A DNA stretch of 64,000 bases from Streptomyces sp. NWU339 (GCF_003143855.1 NZ_QFRK01000010.1:14-64013); one strand, 5' to 3'. Shown: positions 1 through 8,764, numbered from the stretch's first letter. Made by a program: numbers and translations. The notes: a model not told the origin generated them from the sequence alone.

Positions 1-187
1 TCGCCTTCGCGTCCACAGCCGTTCCGGCACCGTTGCCGGCCCCGGTCAGCCGGACCTTCGCTGTGACCTGGCCCGGCAGATCGCACCGCTCGGCGAGCCG
101 GACAGCGGCGGCGAGCCCGCCGTACCCGAGAACGGACGCATCATCGGCTGCCGCGAAGGTCGCCGCTGGGGTATGGGAGGATTTCAC
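1..187 (-). mobile_element. IS1380-type transposase, N-terminal 62 residues (cut by window edge)
   Basis: On the minus strand, a GTG at 185-187 opens a frame reading VKSSHTPAATFAAADDAS, then GLAAAVRLAERC and GAGNGAG, and runs unbroken off the left edge. The SSHT start, the DDxSxxxYGGL segment and the RLAERC helix match the N-terminus of IS1380-family transposases common in Streptomyces (recalled, not searched). A GGAG-like stretch does not precede the start clearly. The rest of the gene lies outside the window, so integrity is unknown. The start faces the truncated methyltransferase at 309-620, which fits an insertion in that gene. Confidence 0.7.
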
Positions 188-308
188 TTACGAAGTGCCT
201 TGCTGATCGTGCGTGCTGGAAGCGTAGAGAACTCCCATCATCGCAGGTCACAAGGCACTTCCTCGTTCCAGCACCAGCCCCGGCCCGGGGTTACACGGTG
301 GATCCAGG
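188..308. mobile_element. Terminal region of the IS1380-type element
   Basis: Between the transposase start and the methyltransferase stub is about 120 bp that contain an inverted pair AAGTGCCTTG (about 195-204) and CAAGGCACTT (about 251-260). It also holds a GC palindrome CCCCGGCCCGGGG near 278-290. One of these probably lies close to the element tip. The exact end and the target duplication cannot be fixed from one side. Confidence 0.4.
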
Positions 309-620
309 TTGAGGTGGCAGGTGGGGACCATGTTCTTCGTCGCGGAATCCGTTTCCGCCTCCACCAGGGAATTTCATTGTGCAGTTGAGCAATTCCTGGA
401 AAAGCTTGCTCCAGGGGCGCCCTTCGCCGCAGCTTTCATGGAGCATAGTGAAGGATATCGACTGGGAGGAACCTGGTTCCCGGCATGCGACGTCAGCCAG
501 GCGGACATCGGCGCCAGCATCAGACGCTTCACCGACTCCGTGCAGACCTACAGGATCGGCAAACCGGGGGAGGTGCGTCCGGGCTACACGTCCATCATCC
601 TGGCTTGCGGATTCCGGTGA
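309..620 (+). pseudogene. SCO2525-family SAM-dependent methyltransferase, C-terminal remnant
   Basis: The readable product is WQVGTMFFVAESVSAS, then FLEKLAPGAPFAAAFMEHSEGY, then GKPGEVRPGYTSIILACGFR. This is how the last ~100 residues of an NNMT/SCO2525-like class I methyltransferase read, including the FAAAFM strand and the closing PGY segment. The Rossmann core with the SAM-binding GxGxG is absent. Upstream sequence is the IS end, so the 5' two thirds were probably separated by the insertion. A TTG at 309 is the first usable codon, with no convincing ribosome binding site. It lies 58 nt before the SCO2524-family gene, where the methyltransferase sits in the S. coelicolor arrangement as I recall it. 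Family call is from recall. Confidence 0.6.
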
Positions 621-678
621 GTGGGTAGCTCTTGGATGGCCGTTCCGTGGAAGTGCGGGGCGGGTGAGGGGGGACGGG

Positions 679-2517
679 GTGCAGATCAAGCCGCGGCAGC
701 ATCTGCTGGACATCTGGCGGGCAGCGGCCCGCCATTCGTTCGAGGACGGAAAGCTCGTCCGGGGGGAGACCGACGGGCTGAGCTCCGTCGCGGACGCGGA
801 ACGCCTGCTCTGCCTGCTGTACCCCGCCACCGAGGTTCCCGCGTTCCGCCTCGACCAGCCCGACACCACGGAGAGGGACGTCCTGGGGGCATTGGAGCGG
901 CTCGGCAGCCGACTGGAGATCCCTCCCCACTTGATCACCGCGCTGGCCCAGTTCATGCGCACCCACACAGGGCCGGACGACAGCCCCGTCTTCGCCGGTG
1001 GACACTACTTCAGGACGGATGACCCCCAGCGGAAACTCACCCACGAGCAGAGCCAGTTGGGCATCGTCGACTCCTACTCCATGTCCGTCACGCTCTGCCT
1101 GGCCACCCTGGGATTCCTCAAGGTCTACGAGAACAGCACCACCCGTCCCGAGATGCGCAGGGCGGTCGGTGAGCTGAGAGAGGCCACCAACACCCGGCTC
1201 ACCGCCGCGATGGTCAGCCTGCTGCGCTCCTTCACCGTCAACGTCTTTGACGCCGAGTCCGAGCAGGGTCGGCGGCTGATCCAGGTCATCGGGCAGAACA
1301 AGCAGTCCGACCGGGCCGTCCTCCAGCAGTTCTCCGGCAGGTTCCGCCCGCTGCGCGCCACGATCATCGAAGGCCTCAGCCGCGGCATCGAGGTCGACGA
1401 GAGCATCCGGGACGAGAGCCGGCTCTTCGAGTGCGGCTGGGCCTGGGGCGTGGTGAAGGACGCGCCGACCGTCGTCGACCTGGACGTCCCGGTCAAGGGT
1501 CAGCCCGACGGCATCGCCGACCCGCTGCCCTACGTGTACTTCACCGTCGTCGCCCTGGACGGCATCCAGGACCTGTTCTCCGAGCGCACCCTCACCCTGG
1601 GGCTGCTCGACGCCGACCAGCAGAAACTCGCCGAGGCGTTACGCCTGCGCTGGGAACTCAGCCAGCAGTACTGGTCGGCCATCGCCCGATTCGGTACCGG
1701 GCGCTGGCCCTTGGAGGACCTCCCCTGGCAGACCACCGGTCTGCAACTGGAGTCGGAGTATTTTTCCCTCACCGCGGCGGCCATCCTCGTCCACGACCTG
1801 GTCCGCCGGAAGGCGACCGACGACGACCTCACCCGCACCGTCGCCATCATGGAACGCCTTGCCGACAGAGGCCGGGTCACCAGCCGTATGAGCAGGAACG
1901 ACCCCGCGGTCGGGCTGCACAACCCAGGGGTCACCATGCCGCTCGCCGGATCGGAACGGTCCGGCGGGCCGCTCCAGTGGCGGATGACCGATTTCTCGGC
2001 ACAACTCCTCAAACGGATCATCCAGCTCGCGGAGCTCTCCCGGAACGTCGACGCACAGGACCGTCTGCTGCGCCTGGCTGAAGAGGCATTCGAGCACCTG
2101 TGGAACCGGCGGATCGAGGAGGGTGAAGGGGCCGGCCTCTGGGACAACGCGGCAGCCGTCTTCCCGGACGCGGCCGTCGGTCGGCGCCTCTCCTGGAGCA
2201 TCACCAAGCGTGTCACCGAGTGTCTGGTAGCCGCCCGCAACCTGTACGAGCAGCAGCCCATCCGCAGTCCCGAACTCGCTCAGCTGGCCCGTGAGCTGCT
2301 CAGCGAGGCCACCCACCTGTTCGGCAAGGAACAGCTGGAGGCCTCCACCGCCGACGGAAGCCGGAGCCGGGCCATGCGGAGCATCGAGAGCCGGCTGGAC
2401 CGTGCCCGGAGCCTGGTCGACGACCGGCCCGCGACCGCGTTCGCGCTGGCCCTGCCCGTGCTCCAGGAACTCGACACCCTGGCCCAGGCTCGCGGTGCTG
2501 CCGCAGAGGAGATGTGA
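679..2517 (+). CDS. SCO2524-family protein
   Basis: This 612-residue protein starts at GTG 679 (VQIKPRQHLLDIWRA), with a GAGGGGGGA ribosome binding site just upstream. The open frame extends to 379, but that part is shadow of the methyltransferase remnant. Landmarks matching the SCO2524 family as I recall it include VFAGGHYFR, DSYSMSVTLCLATLGFLKV, LLRSFTVNVFD, LFECGWAWGVVK and PYVYFTVVALDGI-DLFSERT. It looks mainly alpha-helical and soluble, with no signal peptide, no membrane segment and no recognisable catalytic motif. Its stop is 3 nt before the P-loop gene, so the two are surely co-transcribed. Function is unknown. Confidence 0.75.
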   Translation: MQIKPRQHLLDIWRAAARHSFEDGKLVRGETDGLSSVADAERLLCLLYPATEVPAFRLDQPDTTERDVLGALERLGSRLEIPPHLITALAQFMRTHTGPDDSPVFAGGHYFRTDDPQRKLTHEQSQLGIVDSYSMSVTLCLATLGFLKVYENSTTRPEMRRAVGELREATNTRLTAAMVSLLRSFTVNVFDAESEQGRRLIQVIGQNKQSDRAVLQQFSGRFRPLRATIIEGLSRGIEVDESIRDESRLFECGWAWGVVKDAPTVVDLDVPVKGQPDGIADPLPYVYFTVVALDGIQDLFSERTLTLGLLDADQQKLAEALRLRWELSQQYWSAIARFGTGRWPLEDLPWQTTGLQLESEYFSLTAAAILVHDLVRRKATDDDLTRTVAIMERLADRGRVTSRMSRNDPAVGLHNPGVTMPLAGSERSGGPLQWRMTDFSAQLLKRIIQLAELSRNVDAQDRLLRLAEEAFEHLWNRRIEEGEGAGLWDNAAAVFPDAAVGRRLSWSITKRVTECLVAARNLYEQQPIRSPELAQLARELLSEATHLFGKEQLEASTADGSRSRAMRSIESRLDRARSLVDDRPATAFALALPVLQELDTLAQARGAAAEEM

Positions 2518-2520
2518 GCC

Positions 2521-3438
2521 GTGCTCGTCTTCGCCGCCTCCGACAAAGGAGGCACCGGTCGCTCGGTCACCAGCGCCAACCTGGCCTATCAGCGCGCCCT
2601 CACCGGTGACCACGTGGCCTACGTGGACCTTGACTTGGGCTCGCCCACGGCCGCCGCCGTTTTCGACGTACCGGGCGCGATGCGCGGCACCGAGGAGCGG
2701 GGCCTGCACTCCTACCTGGAGGGCGAGGTCACGGAACCGGCCAGGATCGACGTCTGGCGGCAGACCGAGCATCCCCTGCTGCGGGCCCGGCCGAACCGGT
2801 CCGGCCGCCTGGTGCTGTTTCCCGGCGACGTCGGCGGCGGCGAGTTCGCCACCGGCGAGGAAGCCCTCGAGCGGTGCGTCGATCTGCTGTTACGGCTGAA
2901 CGGCGAGTTCGACCTCATCGTCGTCGACCTGAGCGCCGGCCGGAGCTACGCGGTCGACATGGTCCTCACCGCGACGGCACACCCCCGGATGCGGTATGTC
3001 CCATTCCGCTGGCTGGTCTTCCACCGCTGGACCCGGCAGCACGTGATCGCCGCCGCAGGTCTCGTCCACGGGGACCACGGGATCATCAAGGGTGGTGTCG
3101 AACGAGGGCACGACGAGGAAGGACTTCGGGGTGCTGTCCGCTTCGTGCGGGCAGCCGTACCCCATCCGGATTCGCCGCTGTGGTCTCACGGCTCGCCCGC
3201 CCAGGCAGCCTGGATGCAGTCCTCTGACGAGGCGCTGCGCCGACTCGCCGCTGAACATCGCATCGGTGACAGCGTGGTGCTCGGTGTCGTACCCCTGGAA
3301 CCCATCCTGCAGTGGCGCGAACAGTTGATCACCGACGAGGACGTGCTTTCCACCCAGATCGCCAACAAGGAGACGCTGGAGGCGCTGGAGGAGATCGCAC
3401 GGCGCTTGACCGACGACGATTACTGGGGGTGGCCGTGA
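2521..3438 (+). CDS. SCO2523-family variant P-loop ATPase (ParA/MinD-like)
   Basis: GTG start behind GAGGAG; 305 aa. The N-terminus MLVFAASDKGGTGRS is a deviant Walker A of the ParA/MinD/SIMIBI class, with K9-G-G-T-G-R14-S15. The residue normally the second lysine is Arg14, which is why the family is called a variant P-loop. It is followed by VAYVDLDLGSPT (about 34-45) and a Walker B-like strand LIVVDLS with Asp136. ParA-type proteins dimerise on ATP and act as switches or positioning factors. Whether Arg14 allows hydrolysis is unclear. The stop overlaps the next start as GTGA. The order with SCO2524, SCO2522 and SCO2521 homologues suggests one complex or pathway of unknown role. Confidence 0.8.
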   Translation: MLVFAASDKGGTGRSVTSANLAYQRALTGDHVAYVDLDLGSPTAAAVFDVPGAMRGTEERGLHSYLEGEVTEPARIDVWRQTEHPLLRARPNRSGRLVLFPGDVGGGEFATGEEALERCVDLLLRLNGEFDLIVVDLSAGRSYAVDMVLTATAHPRMRYVPFRWLVFHRWTRQHVIAAAGLVHGDHGIIKGGVERGHDEEGLRGAVRFVRAAVPHPDSPLWSHGSPAQAAWMQSSDEALRRLAAEHRIGDSVVLGVVPLEPILQWREQLITDEDVLSTQIANKETLEALEEIARRLTDDDYWGWP

Positions 3439-4400
3439 CGGAGGCGGTGTTCCGCGAGGCGGCCGCCGAGCCACGGACCCAGGCGGTCCCGCTGTCCCAC
3501 CTCTCACTGGAACTCGGCCACCTCTACATGGAGGACTTCGAGGCCGGTCCAAGACACCTGCGGCAGCGCTTCGAACGCGTACGCCCCTGGGCGGAGGCGG
3601 CACGCGCCGCCGCGGCGGCCGAGACCGGTGGCAAACGCCCCCGGATCAGCACGTGCTTCCTCGTCGACGACTACTTCGCACGTTTCGCCGGGCCCGCCGA
3701 GGTCGTCCCCATGTTGCTGGAGGAGGCCGGACGGGCCGGGCTTGACGTCGACTACCTGGCCCGCGAGTCCGGCTGCGCCGTCGCGGGGCAGGTGCCGGTC
3801 GCCGAAGCCGTGGCCCGGCGGATCGTCGAGGAGCCACCACCGGGCAGCTACGGCCTGCGCCCGCCGACCGCGCAGACCGGCTGGCTCGCCAACGGTGAAC
3901 GCGGGCCCGTCATGCGCGTCCCGCAGGCCATGAAGAAGGTCGCCGCCTGGTCCCCGCCCAAGGAAACCGCCGCCCGCCGCCACTCCGTCTTCGCGGACGT
4001 CGAACTGTGGGACGAGGGCCCCGACGGACATCGCACTTGGTCCTGCCCCTTCCTCGCCGCGGTGTGGCAGCTCGCCCGCCTCGGACTGCTGCGCAACGAG
4101 GGCAGGGCCGTGCTCGTGCCCCAGCCGCACACCCATACCGACTTCCCCGAGGAATGGGACGAATTGCCCGAGCTGGTCCGGCTCAACCCCCGGGCGAACC
4201 CGTTTGCCGCCTACCGGACCTGCTCGGTGCTGCCCAACCACTTCCTGGCCGTCGAACACGCCGTCCGCGTGATTCTCGACCAGATCGAGGTCGACCCCGG
4301 AGCACTGGCCCAGGCCGCCGACCGCTCCACCCAGGAGGACGCGGCCGTCCCCGCCTCGGTGGCCGACCGCGTCTCCTACGTCTTCCACGCGGGGCAGTGA
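3435..4400 (+). CDS. SCO2522-family protein
   Basis: GTG at 3435 overlaps the previous stop (GTGA), giving 321 aa. Recognisable stretches are AVPLSHLSLELGHLYMEDF near the N-terminus, RISTCFLVDDYF near residue 70, YLARESGC, GLRPPTAQTGWLANG, WSCPFLAAVWQLARLGLLR and a C-terminal NPFAAYRTCSVLPNHFLAVEHAVRVILDQIE. These agree with the SCO2522 family as I recall it. There are no membrane segments or known catalytic motif. The conserved aromatic and acidic residues suggest an enzyme or a structured scaffold, but this is a guess. Only one base separates its stop from the next start. Confidence 0.75.
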   Translation: MTEAVFREAAAEPRTQAVPLSHLSLELGHLYMEDFEAGPRHLRQRFERVRPWAEAARAAAAAETGGKRPRISTCFLVDDYFARFAGPAEVVPMLLEEAGRAGLDVDYLARESGCAVAGQVPVAEAVARRIVEEPPPGSYGLRPPTAQTGWLANGERGPVMRVPQAMKKVAAWSPPKETAARRHSVFADVELWDEGPDGHRTWSCPFLAAVWQLARLGLLRNEGRAVLVPQPHTHTDFPEEWDELPELVRLNPRANPFAAYRTCSVLPNHFLAVEHAVRVILDQIEVDPGALAQAADRSTQEDAAVPASVADRVSYVFHAGQ

Positions 4401-4401
4401 C

Positions 4402-5406
4402 ATGACGCCGGGGGAGAGGCCACCGCCCGTCGTGCTCACCTGTGGGGAGGTCCGCACCTGTCTGCTGCCCGCCCTCCAACCTCTCGACAGCCGTGCCACC
4501 GCCCAGTTCCTCACACTGCGGGGCGACGAACGGGTCCTGCTCTCCGAACGCCCCAACCTCTACGGCCGTTCCGCCGAAATCCTCACCGGCATCGACTGCG
4601 CCCTGCCCAGCGGCAACGGCGCCAAGGTCCGGGCCGTCGGCACCGTTGCCGCGCGGGCCTCCCTCACAGAGGGGCGCGTCCTGCAGAGCTCCGCCCACTT
4701 CCGAATGCCTGCCGCTGGGCCCGATCACCGACAACCCTGGGGCCACCACCTCGTACGCCCCGGACTGGTCGAGCCGTTCGGAAAACTACCGCACGAGTCC
4801 GTCGCCGAGGGGTTGCTGAACGGGGGCCGGCCTCGCGAACTCGACGTCGGACCGGTCGCCGACGGACTGCTCACACGCGTGCTGCGCCACCCCCTGCTCG
4901 ACCAGCGCCCGCCTCTGAGGTCCCGTCCCACCAGGCTGCGCTGGGTGGCTGTGTCCACCGAGCGCGACGAGGCGCCGTGCATCGAGCGGTTCACCCTCGC
5001 CGAGGACGAACTGCGTACGGTGCGGCTACGCGTCCCCGTCGGCACCCCCGGCGCCGACATCGCCGTGCTGTGCGAGGATCTCGCCCTGCACGACTGGCTG
5101 CTCACCACAGTCGTCCGCATCCTCGACGGTATCCGGCCGGGCGGCGGGCAGCCCCGCTCCCGGCCGGCGCCCGAAGCGGGCCAGGACCATCGCGGCGTCG
5201 TCACGGCACTCCGGCCCGCCGTCGATCACCTGCTGCATCTGTGGATGCCGCGGGCCCGTGTGTCGCGCACGCTCGTCCCGCTCTGGGACACCCTGGAGGA
5301 CCACCCCGGCTTCACCCAGCAGTGGCGGACCCTGGTGCAGCGCATGCGCGATCAACTGGCAATGCATACGCTTCAGTTGCTCGTGGAGGTGCCGACTCGG
5401 CACTGA
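4402..5406 (+). CDS. SCO2521-family protein
   Basis: ATG at 4402 follows the preceding stop by one base; 334 aa. Family landmarks are CGEVRTCLLPALQPL at the N-terminus, RVLLSERPNLYG, LTGIDCALPSGNGAKVRAVGTV, RLRWVAVS, CEDLALHDWLLTTVVRI and the C-terminal LLHLWMPRARVSRTLVPLWDTLE-HPGFTQQW. No transmembrane segment or known catalytic motif is visible. It is the last gene of the four-gene SCO2524-2521 run. The next gene begins 41 nt later and may be part of the same transcript. The biochemical role is unknown. Confidence 0.75.
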   Translation: MTPGERPPPVVLTCGEVRTCLLPALQPLDSRATAQFLTLRGDERVLLSERPNLYGRSAEILTGIDCALPSGNGAKVRAVGTVAARASLTEGRVLQSSAHFRMPAAGPDHRQPWGHHLVRPGLVEPFGKLPHESVAEGLLNGGRPRELDVGPVADGLLTRVLRHPLLDQRPPLRSRPTRLRWVAVSTERDEAPCIERFTLAEDELRTVRLRVPVGTPGADIAVLCEDLALHDWLLTTVVRILDGIRPGGGQPRSRPAPEAGQDHRGVVTALRPAVDHLLHLWMPRARVSRTLVPLWDTLEDHPGFTQQWRTLVQRMRDQLAMHTLQLLVEVPTRH

Positions 5407-5447
5407 CCGGGAATCATGCTGTGGACACCTGACGGGGGGAGACGGAC

Positions 5448-6431
5448 ATGCACGGAGCACCGCCCACACCCGGCCCGGCTGCGGGCGGGTTGCGCATCGC
5501 GCCCATTGTGCTCAAGATCCTTGTCACCATCGTGGTGAGCACGGGTGCCTACGTGCTCACGAACCTGCTGAACCAGTCCGGCGACGAACTGTGGAAGATC
5601 GCGGTTTCCGTCGTGATCGGCGGTTCCGCACTCATCGTGCAGTACATGGTTGACTTTGAGCAGCGGCTGGGGGCGGTCGAGGCCGGTCACAGAGAGCGGA
5701 GCCGGGAGCTCGAAGCACAGTTCAACAAACTCAGTGAGGCAGCCGGGCTGCTGAGCGAGCTGGATCAGTCAGGTATGAGCACCAGCGATGCCAGGCGACT
5801 CATCAAGAGTCTGAACCGGGTGGGGCAGCAGGGACCGGAGATCGTCAAGGCCTTCGCCCGGTCCGAGGTGGAGAGCCTTGCCTCTGTCGTCACCGACCTG
5901 ACGAGCATGACCGCACACTGGCCGCGGGACAACAACGAGTGGCTCATCAGGCTCACCGAATGCGCCCGGCGCACCATCCACGCCACCAGCAGCTCCGTCG
6001 ACCAGCCTTTCTGGAACACGGACTCGGCGGGCCCGTACTTGGATGCCCAAACGGAGGCGATGAGTGCTCGAGGTGTGACGATCCAAAGGCTTTTCATGAT
6101 CAAGGAAGAAGAGGAAGCCGACCCGGACTTCATGCGACGGTTCACGAGACTCTGCCGGGCTCAGCGTGACACGGGCATCAGCGTGCGGTTCCTCACCCTG
6201 CCGCTTCCGGAGGGGGCGAGACTGAGGTCGGTGGTGGCGCGGGACGTCGTGATCTTCGACAGCGAACTGTATTTGGAGTTCGAGCCGGACCGGCAGGAGG
6301 GAAATGTCCAGACCCGACTCGATGCGGAGGGACGCCGAGTCGACGGACAAGTGAGGACGTTCAACACCCTGTGGGCGACCGCCACAGAGCTTGACCACCG
6401 ACCGGCCTCCTCGTCGGGGGGCTCCGCGTGA
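5448..6431 (+). CDS. Membrane-anchored protein with soluble C-terminal domain, function unknown
   Basis: 327 aa from ATG 5448, with GGGGGAGA upstream. Two hydrophobic helices (about residues 18-42 and 51-69) form an N-terminal hairpin, followed by a charged, probably coiled-coil stretch (70-110) and helices to about 165. The soluble C-terminal domain carries SSVDQPFWNTDSAGPYLDAQ, then VTIQRLFMI, GISVRFLTLPLP and ARDVVIFDSELYLEFEP. That strand pattern recalls phospholipase-D-like sensor or effector domains, but no HxK pair is visible, so an enzymatic call would be unsafe. The gene lies 41 nt after the SCO2521-family gene in the same direction. It could be a membrane partner of that cluster or an unrelated neighbour. 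Confidence 0.6.
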   Translation: MHGAPPTPGPAAGGLRIAPIVLKILVTIVVSTGAYVLTNLLNQSGDELWKIAVSVVIGGSALIVQYMVDFEQRLGAVEAGHRERSRELEAQFNKLSEAAGLLSELDQSGMSTSDARRLIKSLNRVGQQGPEIVKAFARSEVESLASVVTDLTSMTAHWPRDNNEWLIRLTECARRTIHATSSSVDQPFWNTDSAGPYLDAQTEAMSARGVTIQRLFMIKEEEEADPDFMRRFTRLCRAQRDTGISVRFLTLPLPEGARLRSVVARDVVIFDSELYLEFEPDRQEGNVQTRLDAEGRRVDGQVRTFNTLWATATELDHRPASSSGGSA

Positions 6432-6565
6432 CAGCGCTCTTCTCCGTGACACGAGCGGAGCATGGCCGGGTTACTCCCCGGGGAGTAGTCCCGCTTCTCG
6501 ACCGCCTCACGCAGTAGCGCTCGACTCGGCCTCACGCCTGACGAAGTGGGCGCCTTCCGCCGGGA

Positions 6566-6585
6566 GTCTGGATACCGATCCAGAC
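6566..6585. promoter_or_regulatory. 20-bp palindrome upstream of the MMPL gene
   Basis: GTCTGGATACCGATCCAGAC has perfect 8-bp arms around ACCG and sits 25 bp before the MMPL start. Size and symmetry are those of a TetR-type operator. No TetR gene is adjacent, so the regulator would be encoded elsewhere. A second palindrome, ACTCCCCGGGGAGT, lies near 6474-6487. Confidence 0.5.
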
Positions 6586-6610
6586 ACCGGACCGGAGGGG
6601 AGCCCGTCTC

Positions 6611-8728
6611 ATGGGGGCCGCAACGATACGTACTGGGCGACGACGCGTCGTGCCCTGGGTGGTGGTCGGGCTGTGGCTGGCCGCGCTCGTGCTGGTCGGG
6701 CCGCTGGCCGGGAAGTTCAGCGATGTGCAGCAGAACCGGGCCGTCGACTACTTGCCCGGCAGCGCCGACTCCACCCAGGTCGCCCGCATCCAGGACGAGT
6801 TGCCCGGCGGGGAGTCGACCGACCTGGTGATCGTCTATCACCGGGACGGCGGGCTGACTGCGGCCAACCGGCGGACCGCCGCCGAGCAGGTCGCCGAAGT
6901 GGCGGACACCCACGAGCTGTCGGGCGAGCCGCGGGGCGTTCCCTCCGAGGACGGCAGCACCCTCATGTACCCGGTCTCCAGCACCGGGCCCGGCCAGGAC
7001 GAAGAGGCACGCAACGCCTTCGTCGACGAGGTGCGCGAGATCGCCGACAGTGCCGGCAGCGGCGGGCTGAGCGTCGAGGTCGGCGGGCCCGGCGCGCTCC
7101 AGACGGACATGGGCAAGGTGTTCGAGACGATCGACGGCACCCTGTTGTTCGCCACCCTCGGCGTCGTCACCGTCCTGCTCGTCCTGATCTACCGCAGCCC
7201 GTTCCTGTGGCTGGTCCCGCTCACCGTGGCGGGCGCGGCGGCGGCCCTCGCGATGGCCGCCGGATACGGGCTCCACGAACTGTTCGACGTCACGATCACC
7301 GGCCAGAGCGGCGGCATCATGACCGTGCTCGTCCTCGGCGCCGGCACCGACTACGCGCTGCTGCTCGTCTCCCGGTACCGCGAGGAACTGCGCCGCCACG
7401 AACGCCCCCACGACGCCATGCGCACCGCCCTGCGCGGCTGCGGACCGGCGATCCTCGCCTCCTCCGGCACCGTCGCCGCCGGACTGCTGTGCCTGCTCGC
7501 CGCCGACCTCAACAGCAGCAGCGGCATGGGACCCGTCGGCATGATCGGCGTGCTCGCCGCGCTGGTCGCGATGACCACCCTGCTGCCCGCCGTGCTGGTC
7601 CTGCTCGGGCGGCGCGTGTTCTGGCCGCTGATCCCCGCCTACGGCAGCGAACCCAGGGCCCGTCGCTCGCTGTTCGCCGCCATGGGCACCTCCGCCGCCC
7701 GCCGGCCCGCCGCCGTCCTCGCCGGCGGGGCCGTCCTCCTCGGCGCCCTCGCGCTCGGCACCCTCAACCTCGGCGGCGACCTCAAACAGGAGGACTCCTT
7801 CACCGACCGGCCGGAGTCCATCACCGCGATGCGGACCCTGGCCGAGAAGTACCCCGACCGCAGCAGCCGCCCCGTCACCCTGATCGCCCCCACCGACCGG
7901 GCCGCCGCCGCACTGGAGACGGCCCGCACCACCGACGGTGTGGCGGACGCGGCCGCCGGACGCAGCGGCGGGGGCTGGACCGAGATCTCCGTGTTCCCCA
8001 CCGCCGCACCCGAGTCGCCCGGCGAGACCCGCACCATCGAAGCCCTGCGCGCCGGACTCGACGACCACGGCACCTACGTCGGCGGCCCCAGCGCCCAGCA
8101 ACTCGACCTCGCCGACGCCGAGTCCCGGGACCGCTCGGTGATCGTGCCGCTGGTGCTCGCCGCGGTGTTCGTCGTCCTCGTGCTGCTGCTGCGCAGCCTG
8201 ATCGCACCGCTGCTGCTGCTCGCCGCCGTGGTCGCCGTGTGGGGCGCGACCCTCGGCATCGGCGGACTCGTCTTCGAGCCGCTGTTCGGCTTCGCGGGCA
8301 CCGACCCCGGACTCGGTCTGCTCTCCTTCGTCTTCCTCGTCGCCCTCGGCGTCGACTACGGCATCTTCCTCATGCACCGGATGCGCGAGGAGTCCCTGGC
8401 GGGCGCCGAACCCGAGGCCGCCGCGCTCACCGCGCTGCGCACCACCGGCGGGGTGATCGCCTCCGCGGGCGTCGTCCTCGCCGCGACCTTCGCCGTACTG
8501 ACCACACTCCCGCTGGTGGGCCTGGTCGAACTCGGCTTCGTCATCGCGGTCGGCGTCCTGCTCGACACGTTCCTCGTCCGCACCTACCTGGTGACCACCG
8601 CGAGTGTGCTGCTGCGCCGCTGGATGTGGTGGCCCGGCAGGCTCTCCCGGCCCGCCCCGAAGCCGGTACGGGAGGACCGGGGGGACCGTGAGGGCAACGC
8701 GGAACGGGAGCCGGAGCCCGCGCGGTAG
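6611..8728 (+). CDS. MMPL-family RND transporter
   Basis: 705 aa from ATG 6611 after a GGAGGGGAG ribosome binding site. The layout is an N-terminal helix (residues 13-32) and a periplasm-side domain to about 175, then five clustered helices with the GTDYALLLVSRYREEL motif. A large cytosolic and extracytoplasmic stretch follows, then a second helix cluster holding VFLVALGVDYGIFLMHRMREE. Duplicated halves with GxDYxxxLxxRxREE define the MMPL/RND superfamily. Members export lipids or small toxic molecules using the proton gradient. The substrate cannot be inferred. A two-component system follows downstream, so co-regulation is possible, but a strong hairpin stands between them. Confidence 0.9.
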   Translation: MGAATIRTGRRRVVPWVVVGLWLAALVLVGPLAGKFSDVQQNRAVDYLPGSADSTQVARIQDELPGGESTDLVIVYHRDGGLTAANRRTAAEQVAEVADTHELSGEPRGVPSEDGSTLMYPVSSTGPGQDEEARNAFVDEVREIADSAGSGGLSVEVGGPGALQTDMGKVFETIDGTLLFATLGVVTVLLVLIYRSPFLWLVPLTVAGAAAALAMAAGYGLHELFDVTITGQSGGIMTVLVLGAGTDYALLLVSRYREELRRHERPHDAMRTALRGCGPAILASSGTVAAGLLCLLAADLNSSSGMGPVGMIGVLAALVAMTTLLPAVLVLLGRRVFWPLIPAYGSEPRARRSLFAAMGTSAARRPAAVLAGGAVLLGALALGTLNLGGDLKQEDSFTDRPESITAMRTLAEKYPDRSSRPVTLIAPTDRAAAALETARTTDGVADAAAGRSGGGWTEISVFPTAAPESPGETRTIEALRAGLDDHGTYVGGPSAQQLDLADAESRDRSVIVPLVLAAVFVVLVLLLRSLIAPLLLLAAVVAVWGATLGIGGLVFEPLFGFAGTDPGLGLLSFVFLVALGVDYGIFLMHRMREESLAGAEPEAAALTALRTTGGVIASAGVVLAATFAVLTTLPLVGLVELGFVIAVGVLLDTFLVRTYLVTTASVLLRRWMWWPGRLSRPAPKPVREDRGDREGNAEREPEPAR

Positions 8729-8764
8729 GCAGACGGCCGGCACCGCACCGGCGCACAGACGAAA

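Noticed and set aside
379..678. Extended N-terminus for the SCO2524-family protein (start at 379)
   Set aside because: This part is antisense-like shadow of the methyltransferase remnant in another frame. GTG 679 has a strong ribosome binding site and begins where the family usually does.
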